Shown here: in pieces, positions 6,831 through 12,011 of the stretch
Numbering within the stretch: the stretch's first letter is position 1
Layout of the letters: each line of letters opens with the position of its first letter
NCBI GenBank assembly: GCA_024709705.1
Contig: JANJWE010000302.1
Span: 1 to 12,011 of the forward strand
DNA: 12,011 bases
DNA from: Flavobacterium sp.
GTDB taxonomy: Bacteria > Bacteroidota > Bacteroidia > Flavobacteriales > Flavobacteriaceae
Direction: 5' to 3'
Notes under the pieces: generated by a model
The model's database searches: none
Told to the model about the DNA's origin: nothing
Seen by the model: the letters and a program-made list of their open reading frames with translations, nothing else
Made by a program: the position numbers and the translations under genes

Positions 6831-7970
6831 ATGAGACTCTTATATTTGATTTTAGCCTTTGCCCTTTTTTCTTGTTCCGGATCGGATGAGGGCACTAATC
6901 CCGAACCGCAACCCAATCCTTTTCAACTATCTGATTATTTGAATCTAAACTGGTCAAATTTGCCGGAATATGTTACTATTTCATATCCTGTACATTATTC
7001 GGGTCCCGTTTTACAAAATGTGAATGTCCCTCTTTCTAATCCTATTACCAATAAAGGGGCTAGCTTGGGAAGAGTTTTGTTTTATGATACGAAATTGAGT
7101 GTAAACAATACCCTATCCTGTGCAAGTTGCCACCATCAATCATCTGGTTTTACGGATAGTGCTATTTTTTCTACGGGTGTAAACGGTACTACTCCTGCTC
7201 ATTCCATGCGTCTTTTAAATAGCGTGTTTTACACCGGAAACAGCATGTTTTGGGACAAACGTGCTCCCAGTTTAGAACTGCAAACTACTATTCCTATAAA
7301 AGATCATATTGAAATGGGATTTAGCTCTACCAATGGAGGTATGACAGCACTGATTACAAAAATGAATGATATTCCGTATTATCCGTATTTGTTTAACGAA
7401 GTTTTCGGTAGTCCAACAATTACAGAAGATCGCATTCAGAAAGCATTGGCTCAATTCATACGAAGCATAATTTCTACAAACAGTAAATTTGACACCGCTT
7501 TTGCCGAAGTATTTTCGCCTCAAGCTCCCAACGGAGGAATTGGTGCTCCGTTTCCACAATTTACCCCTAACGAAAATGCCGGTAAAAATCTCTTTTTGCT
7601 GCCTAAGCCTCAAGGTTTAGGTTGTGCGGGATGTCATGTTCCTCCAACATTTGCTTTGGCTGCCAATTCGTTAAGCAATGGCTTAGATGCCAATGAAACA
7701 CGTATATTTAAATCGCCTTCCTTAAAGAATATTGCCGTTGGTCCGTATATGCATGATGGAAGATTTGCCACATTGGATGAAGTAATCGAACATTACAATT
7801 CCGGAATAATGAATGGACCAGCCTTAGACAATCGTTTAAAAGGGCCTAACAATACGGTGCAACAACTCAATATGACGCCATTACAAAAACAACAATTGAG
7901 AGCCTTTTTGGAAACACTTACAGATAACGTGATTACACAAGATCCTAAGTTTAGCAATCCCCATTTATAA
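6831..7970 (+). CDS. Diheme cytochrome c peroxidase / MauG-family lipoprotein
   Basis: The protein is 379 residues. The N-terminus is a lipoprotein signal with Cys15 (LFSC), and the following SGSDEG is an acidic stretch resembling flavobacterial signals that send lipoproteins to the cell surface. Two covalent c-type haem sites are present: CASCH (97-101) and CAGCH (265-269). GPYMHDGRF (304-312) holds M307, the likely axial ligand of one haem, followed by the family motif TLDEVIEHYNSG. FWDKRAPSLE (140-149) and HIEMG (159-163) also match bacterial diheme peroxidases. Members reduce hydrogen peroxide or, like MauG, oxidise a protein partner; which applies here cannot be decided. It is the only plus-strand gene in the window. 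It diverges from the S9 peptidase gene across a 133-nt spacer and ends immediately before a strong terminator. Confidence 0.93.
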   Translation: MRLLYLILAFALFSCSGSDEGTNPEPQPNPFQLSDYLNLNWSNLPEYVTISYPVHYSGPVLQNVNVPLSNPITNKGASLGRVLFYDTKLSVNNTLSCASCHHQSSGFTDSAIFSTGVNGTTPAHSMRLLNSVFYTGNSMFWDKRAPSLELQTTIPIKDHIEMGFSSTNGGMTALITKMNDIPYYPYLFNEVFGSPTITEDRIQKALAQFIRSIISTNSKFDTAFAEVFSPQAPNGGIGAPFPQFTPNENAGKNLFLLPKPQGLGCAGCHVPPTFALAANSLSNGLDANETRIFKSPSLKNIAVGPYMHDGRFATLDEVIEHYNSGIMNGPALDNRLKGPNNTVQQLNMTPLQKQQLRAFLETLTDNVITQDPKFSNPHL

Positions 7971-8006
7971 CAAAAGTCCCAAGAATTTCTTGGGACTTTT
8001 GTTTTT
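7971..8006 (+). terminator. Intrinsic terminator shared by convergent genes
   Basis: A perfect 13-bp stem, CAAAAGTCCCAAG (7971-7983) with CTTGGGACTTTTG (7989-8001), closes a 5-nt loop and is followed by five T residues. It begins right after the stop codon of the diheme peroxidase gene. On the minus strand the same hairpin lies 19 nt after the atpG stop, and its own 3' arm ends in ACTTTTG, so it can also terminate the ATP synthase operon. Confidence 0.93.
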
Positions 8007-8020
8007 AAAGTAACGTATTT

Positions 8021-8878
8021 TTATCCTTTCAAAGCTTCTGCACCACCCACAATTTCAAGTATTTCATTTGTAATTGCGGCTTGACGGGCTTTGTTATAAG
8101 TCAACTTCAATTGATTTCTAAGAGCCGTTGCGTTATCTGTGGCTTTGTGCATTGCAGTCATACGTGCACCATGCTCTGAAGCAAAAGAATCACGAATGGC
8201 TTTATATAATTGTGTTTTCAATGATTTTGGAATCAATGTTAAAACAATTTCTTCTTTTGAAGGTTCAAAAATATAATCTGAAGCTGAAACCGAAGCACCA
8301 ACTACGGGTGCAAGTGGTAAAAACTGCTCGGTTTGAACAATTTGAGTAGCTGCATTTTTAAATTGATTGTAAACTATTTCAATTTTGTCATAGTGTCCGG
8401 AAACAAACTTATCGATAAGCATATCAGCAATTACCGCTACATTATCAAAAGTTAGTTGGTCAAAAACCTCACTTTTGTTTTCTATAACCGTACTTGTTTT
8501 CCGCAATACATCATTCCCCTTTTTTCCAATAGCAAAAACATCAACTTGTTTTCCGGCATAAGAATCTGTAAGTACTTTTACTTGCTTAATAACATTAGTA
8601 TTGAAAGCTCCACATAAACCTCTATTTGAAGTTATGGCTACGATTAATACTTTCTTTACTTCGCGTTGTGCTGTAAAATCACCTCCTATTTCACCTTCCA
8701 TAGATGCACTTAGGCCTTGTAAAATTTCTGTCAATTTTTCGGCATAAGGTCTCATCGCTGTAATGGCGTCTTGAGCCTTTTTCAATTTTGCTGCAGAAAC
8801 CATTTTCATCGCGGATGTAATTTGCATCGTTGACTGAACGGAACTGATTCTATTACGGATTTCCTTTAAATTTGCCAT
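8021..8878 (-). CDS. atpG: F1Fo ATP synthase gamma subunit
   Basis: This 285-residue protein is the central rotor shaft of F1, which transmits c-ring rotation to the alpha3beta3 head. The N-terminal helix MANLKEIRNRISSVQSTMQI with the following ITSAMKMVSAAKLKKAQ, and the C-terminal helix (LRNQLKLTYNKARQAAIT, then NEILEIVGGAEAL), form the antiparallel coiled coil that is the best-conserved part of the family. In between, ITSNRGLCGAFN (about 82-93) is the conserved start of the Rossmann-like globular domain. Length is normal. It is the last gene of the operon here. A terminator follows 19 nt after the stop, and atpD, which commonly follows atpG in other bacteria, is absent. The gene is separated from atpA by 76 nt containing a large palindrome. 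Confidence 0.98.
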   Translation of the reverse strand: MANLKEIRNRISSVQSTMQITSAMKMVSAAKLKKAQDAITAMRPYAEKLTEILQGLSASMEGEIGGDFTAQREVKKVLIVAITSNRGLCGAFNTNVIKQVKVLTDSYAGKQVDVFAIGKKGNDVLRKTSTVIENKSEVFDQLTFDNVAVIADMLIDKFVSGHYDKIEIVYNQFKNAATQIVQTEQFLPLAPVVGASVSASDYIFEPSKEEIVLTLIPKSLKTQLYKAIRDSFASEHGARMTAMHKATDNATALRNQLKLTYNKARQAAITNEILEIVGGAEALKG

Positions 8879-8885
8879 TTTGAAT

Positions 8886-8950
8886 AATGTGTCAATGTAC
8901 CAATTTTCAATGTGTCAATTAATTAACTAATTGACACATTTTGAAATTGA
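8886..8950. repeat. AT-rich palindrome with CAAT-spaced repeats between atpA and atpG
   Basis: AATGTGTCAATTA (8909-8921) and TAATTGACACATT (8928-8940) are a perfect 13-bp inverted repeat with a 6-nt loop. Allowing small bulges, the arms extend outward through CAATTTTC and GAAATTG to about 8901-8950. A second direct copy of AATGTGTCAAT lies at 8886-8896. CAAT recurs at 8893, 8901, 8908 and 8916, a 7-8 nt period. No T-tract follows on the minus strand, so it is not a classical terminator. It may be an mRNA-processing or stability hairpin, or a member of a dispersed flavobacterial intergenic repeat. Confidence 0.75.
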
Positions 8951-8954
8951 CTAA

Positions 8955-10532
8955 TTAATTATATTTCGCTGAAACCTCTTTTGCTGCATTATCTAACACA
9001 TCGGTTAACTCGTCTGAGAATTTACCGGCTTTCAAAGCATTTAAAGTGTCTTTGTGCTTGTTATTTAAGTATTCAATATAATCTCTTTCAAATTCTTTTA
9101 CCTTATTTACGGGAACATTACGTAATAAATTTTTTGTTCCGGCATAAATAATAGCAATTTGATCTTCTACTTTATAAGGATCATTAACAGCTTGCTTTAA
9201 AATTTCAACGTTTCTTCTTCCTTTTTCAATAACGTTTAAAGTAACCGCATCCAAATCGGAACCAAATTTTGCAAACGCTTCCAATTCACGGAATTGTGCT
9301 TGATCTAGTTTCAAAGTACCCGATACTTTTTTCATTGATTTAATTTGAGCATTACCTCCAACACGAGATACTGAAATACCTACGTTAATTGCCGGACGTA
9401 CCCCTGAGTTAAACAAATCTCCATCTAAGAAAATCTGACCATCTGTAATCGAAATTACGTTGGTTGGAATATAGGCCGAAACGTCACCAGCTTGTGTTTC
9501 GATGATTGGAAGTGCAGTTAATGAACCTCCACCTTTAACGATTGGTCGTAAAGACTCCGGTAAATCGTTCATGTTTTTAGCAATATCGTCATCTGCAATT
9601 ACTTTTGCAGCTCTTTCTAATAATCTTGAGTGCAGATAGAAAACGTCTCCAGGATATGCCTCGCGTCCCGGTGGTCTTCTTAATAAAAGAGAAACCTCAC
9701 GGTAAGCTACTGCTTGTTTAGACAAATCATCATAAATAATCAAAGCCGGACGACCTGTATCACGGAAATATTCTCCGATAGCCGCTCCAGCAAATGGAGC
9801 ATATACTTGCATTGGTGCAGGATCTGAAGCATTTGCAGCAACAATAACAGTATAGGCCATTGCTCCTTTATCTTCCAATGTTTTAGCTATTCCTGCCACT
9901 GTAGAAGCTTTTTGCCCTACTGCTACATAAATACAAAACACAGGTTGACCTGCATCATAAAATTCTTTTTGATTCAAAATAGTATCAATACAAACGGTGG
10001 TTTTACCCGTTTGACGGTCACCAATTACCAACTCACGTTGACCTCTTCCTACCGGAATCATCGCGTCAATAGACTTAATTCCTGTTTGTAAAGGTTCTGT
10101 AACCGGCTGACGGAAAATTACTCCGGGAGCTTTTCTTTCCAATGGCATTTCATAAAGATCTCCACCTATTGGTCCTTTTCCATCTATTGGATTTCCAAGA
10201 GTATCAACCACACGGCCAACCATTTGTTCTCCTACTTTTAAAGAAGCAATACGTTGTGTTCTTTTTACGGTAGAACCTTCTTTGATTCCTGTTGAAGGAC
10301 CCAACAATACTACCCCAACATTGTCTTCTTCTAAGTTCAAAACGATTGCTTCTAACCCGTTTTCAAATTGAACTAACTCTCCATATTGAGCGTTTGACAA
10401 TCCGTAAACGCGAGCAATACCGTCACCTACTTGAAGAACTGTTCCTACTTCTTCTAACGATGCACCTGATTCGAAACCAGATAATTGTTTTTTTAATATT
10501 GCTGATATTTCAGCAGGTTTAATTTCCGCCAT
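8955..10532 (-). CDS. atpA: F1Fo ATP synthase alpha subunit
   Basis: The 525-residue protein forms the non-catalytic nucleotide-binding subunit of the alpha3beta3 F1 head. Domains in order are the N-terminal delta-binding helix and beta-barrel (to about residue 95), the RecA-like nucleotide-binding domain, and the C-terminal helical domain (about 390-525). The Walker A loop is GDRQTGKT (171-178), Walker B is ALIIYDD (263-269), and the alpha/beta signature [11 protein letters not shown] (380-390) contains the arginine finger R390. Length exceeds the 513 residues of E. coli because of a short insertion at about 312-334 ([20 protein letters not shown]) before [13 protein letters not shown], which I believe is normal for Bacteroidota. 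It starts 23 nt after the atpH stop and is followed by atpG across the palindromic spacer. Confidence 0.98.
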   Translation of the reverse strand: MAEIKPAEISAILKKQLSGFESGASLEEVGTVLQVGDGIARVYGLSNAQYGELVQFENGLEAIVLNLEEDNVGVVLLGPSTGIKEGSTVKRTQRIASLKVGEQMVGRVVDTLGNPIDGKGPIGGDLYEMPLERKAPGVIFRQPVTEPLQTGIKSIDAMIPVGRGQRELVIGDRQTGKTTVCIDTILNQKEFYDAGQPVFCIYVAVGQKASTVAGIAKTLEDKGAMAYTVIVAANASDPAPMQVYAPFAGAAIGEYFRDTGRPALIIYDDLSKQAVAYREVSLLLRRPPGREAYPGDVFYLHSRLLERAAKVIADDDIAKNMNDLPESLRPIVKGGGSLTALPIIETQAGDVSAYIPTNVISITDGQIFLDGDLFNSGVRPAINVGISVSRVGGNAQIKSMKKVSGTLKLDQAQFRELEAFAKFGSDLDAVTLNVIEKGRRNVEILKQAVNDPYKVEDQIAIIYAGTKNLLRNVPVNKVKEFERDYIEYLNNKHKDTLNALKAGKFSDELTDVLDNAAKEVSAKYN

Positions 10533-10555
10533 TGTTTTATATCTTTATTGGAATA

Positions 10556-11083
10556 TTAATTACTAAATTCTCTCTTTAATTGTTGCAGTCTGTTTGCTAC
10601 AGAAGCATTATATTGTTGATCGCCAATTCTCAAAATAAATCCTCCAATGATAGTTGGATCTACTGTATTAATTAACGTGATTTTCTTATTTGAAAATTCT
10701 TTTATTTTGGCCAAAACTTTTGCCTCTAAGTCTGGAGTAATTGGGAAAGCAGTGGTTACTTTTGCCACTTCAATTCCGTTTAACAGATCGTGTTGAGCAT
10801 TATATTGCTTTGCGATTTCTCCTAAAATCTCGAAACGTTTATTTTCTTTTAGCAACAAAAATAATCCTTTGGTGTCGTTTTGAACGGAGGCAAATATTTC
10901 TGACAAGGCATCGTATTTTGCTTCCGGTTTTACTACAGGACTAACTAAAAAAAGCTTTAATTCCTCATTAGAATTTACCGTTTCGTTAATCAATTTCATA
11001 TCTTGATTCACTGCATCGGCTCTTCCGTTTGAAATAGCATTTTCTATAATAGCTTTGGCATATCTAATCGCAGCTCTTGACAT
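10556..11083 (-). CDS. atpH: F1Fo ATP synthase delta subunit
   Basis: This 175-residue OSCP/delta protein sits on top of F1 and joins it to the peripheral stalk made of b subunits. The N-terminal helical domain starts SRAAIRYAKAIIENA, the usual opening in which delta contacts alpha. The C-terminal region contains ITLINTVDPTIIGGFILRIG, matching the family signature, and ends RLQQLKREF. Length is normal. The ATG at 11081-11083 is 5 nt after the atpF stop, and atpA follows after 23 nt, the canonical F-H-A order. The family is divergent in sequence, but the motif and position leave little doubt. Confidence 0.97.
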   Translation of the reverse strand: MSRAAIRYAKAIIENAISNGRADAVNQDMKLINETVNSNEELKLFLVSPVVKPEAKYDALSEIFASVQNDTKGLFLLLKENKRFEILGEIAKQYNAQHDLLNGIEVAKVTTAFPITPDLEAKVLAKIKEFSNKKITLINTVDPTIIGGFILRIGDQQYNASVANRLQQLKREFSN

Positions 11084-11088
11084 ACGGA

Positions 11089-11580
11089 TTAATTTAATTT
11101 TGCATCGCCTAACATTTTCTCAACCAATTGGGTTTGAGCTTCTGTATTGGATAATTCACTTTTTAATACTTTCTCTGCAATCTCAATAGACAACGTAGAA
11201 ACTTGATTCTTCAATTCGGCCATCGCTGCATTTTTCTCGCTTTCAATAGCAGATTTTGCCTGAGCAATCATCTTTTCTCCTTGAGCTTGAGCTTCGGCTT
11301 TGGCATCGTTTATCATTTTCTCTTTGATTTCACGAGCTTCTTTAAGCATGACATCACGCTCTGCTCTGGCTTCGGCTAATAAACGCTCATTGGAAGCGGT
11401 CAAGTTTTGCATTTCTAACTTAGCTTTTTCAGCTGCTGCTAATGCATTGTTGATTGACTCTTCTCTGCTTTTTACAGCTCCTAAAATAGGCTTCCAAGCA
11501 AACTTTTTCATTAAGAAAAAGAAAATAACAAAGATGAGCGTTGTCCAAAAAATTAAACTTTCCGGTGAAGTTAAGTTCAT
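11089..11580 (-). CDS. atpF: F1Fo ATP synthase b subunit
   Basis: The 163-residue protein forms the peripheral stalk that holds F1 stationary against the rotor. One N-terminal membrane helix (about 9-26, SLIFWTTLIFVIFFFLMK) is followed by KKFAWKPIL, the conserved junction. From about residue 36 to 140 there is a long charged, Ala-rich helix (AAAEKAKLEM, AEARAERDVM, AEAQAQGEKM) expected to dimerise as a right-handed coiled coil. The C-terminus contacts delta. Only one b gene is seen, so a b2 homodimer is likely. The gene starts 83 nt after atpE, with a terminator-like hairpin between them, and overlaps nothing. Confidence 0.97.
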   Translation of the reverse strand: MNLTSPESLIFWTTLIFVIFFFLMKKFAWKPILGAVKSREESINNALAAAEKAKLEMQNLTASNERLLAEARAERDVMLKEAREIKEKMINDAKAEAQAQGEKMIAQAKSAIESEKNAAMAELKNQVSTLSIEIAEKVLKSELSNTEAQTQLVEKMLGDAKLN

Positions 11581-11613
11581 GTTTTATATAGATTAAATAG
11601 TTTTACTTGTTTT

Positions 11614-11648
11614 AAAAAACCGTTTCGCAACCAACCGTTACGAAACGG
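11614..11648 (-). terminator. Terminator- or attenuator-like hairpin between atpE and atpF
   Basis: CCGTTTCG (11620-11627) pairs perfectly with CGAAACGG (11641-11648) around a 13-nt loop. Read in the direction of transcription (minus strand), the stem is followed at once by six T residues (AAAAAA at 11614-11619 on the plus strand), the form of an intrinsic terminator. It lies 15 nt after the atpE stop and 33 nt before the atpF start. Because the downstream subunits must be expressed, it probably acts partially or protects the 3' end of an atpE-containing transcript. Confidence 0.65.
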
Positions 11649-11663
11649 GTTCTTTTTTTAAAA

Positions 11664-11882
<219 letters not shown>

Positions 11883-11905
11883 TTAATAATTAAAAAAACT
11901 CAATT

Positions 11906-12011
11906 TTAGTGGTGGTCGTGCTCTTCTACAGCTTGACCAATAAACAAGGCAGACAACAAGGTAAATACATACGCTTGAAGTGCCGCTACCAACATTTCCA
12001 AAACACTCATG
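11906..12011 (-). CDS. atpB: F1Fo ATP synthase a subunit, C-terminal end (partial)
   Basis: The last 34 codons of atpB are present, and the 5' part lies beyond the window. The translation contains LEMLVAALQAYVFTLLSALF followed by IGQAVEEHDHH. This matches the final transmembrane helix of subunit a, including the conserved Gln-Ala-Tyr-x-Phe-x-x-Leu element (LQAYVFTLL), which lines the proton half-channels next to the c-ring. The acidic and His-rich tail (EEHDHH) is common in Bacteroidota, to my knowledge. The essential Arg is upstream of the visible part. Position directly before atpE confirms the assignment. Confidence 0.95.
   Translation of the reverse strand, partial: MSVLEMLVAALQAYVFTLLSALFIGQAVEEHDHH

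Noticed and set aside
7272..7613. Minus-strand open frame of 113 codons inside the diheme peroxidase gene
   Set aside because: It lies wholly within a well-supported coding gene on the other strand, and its composition looks like an antisense shadow.
8886..8950. CRISPR-like array suggested by repeated AATGTGTCAAT
   Set aside because: The repeats are too short and close, have no unique spacers of normal length, and there are no cas genes nearby.
11300..11596. Plus-strand open frame of 98 codons antisense to atpF
   Set aside because: It is the mirror of the Ala- and Glu-rich coiled-coil codons of atpF, which tend to leave antisense frames open.

Overview
The window looks like a chromosomal segment of a Flavobacterium-type member of the Bacteroidota. 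Base composition is AT-rich, the protein sequences resemble Flavobacteriaceae families, one start region carries a TAnnTTTG-type -7 box, and there are few Shine-Dalgarno sequences. I see no tRNA, rRNA, CRISPR, integrase, transposase or phage gene. This is core-genome territory; the unusual points are a frameshifted lipoprotein gene and several structured intergenic elements.

Positions 1-4246 (minus strand) hold a compact series that reads, in transcription order: GNAT acetyltransferase, a small frameshifted lipoprotein gene, a Wzx/MATE-like flippase, dut (dUTPase), a sugar-phosphate nucleotidyltransferase and a TPR protein cut by the window edge. Gaps are mostly short: an 8-nt overlap, then 37, 3, 127 and 0 nt. 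The flippase and nucleotidyltransferase suggest surface-polysaccharide work, with dut a housekeeping passenger. The 127-nt gap contains a G/C-rich REP-like palindrome in otherwise AT-rich DNA.

Positions 4352-6697 (minus) encode a secreted S9 prolyl-oligopeptidase-family serine peptidase. It diverges from a plus-strand gene at 6831-7970 for a diheme MauG/cytochrome c peroxidase-family lipoprotein. That gene ends in a strong hairpin terminator shared with the convergent ATP synthase operon.

Positions 8021-12011 (minus) hold the F-type ATP synthase genes in the order atpB (3' end only), atpE, atpF, atpH, atpA, atpG. They encode the Fo sector (a, c, b), the delta stalk, and the F1 alpha and gamma subunits. 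The operon stops after atpG, so beta and epsilon (atpD, atpC) must lie elsewhere. A terminator-like hairpin separates atpE from atpF, and a long AT-rich palindrome with CAAT-spaced repeats separates atpA from atpG.
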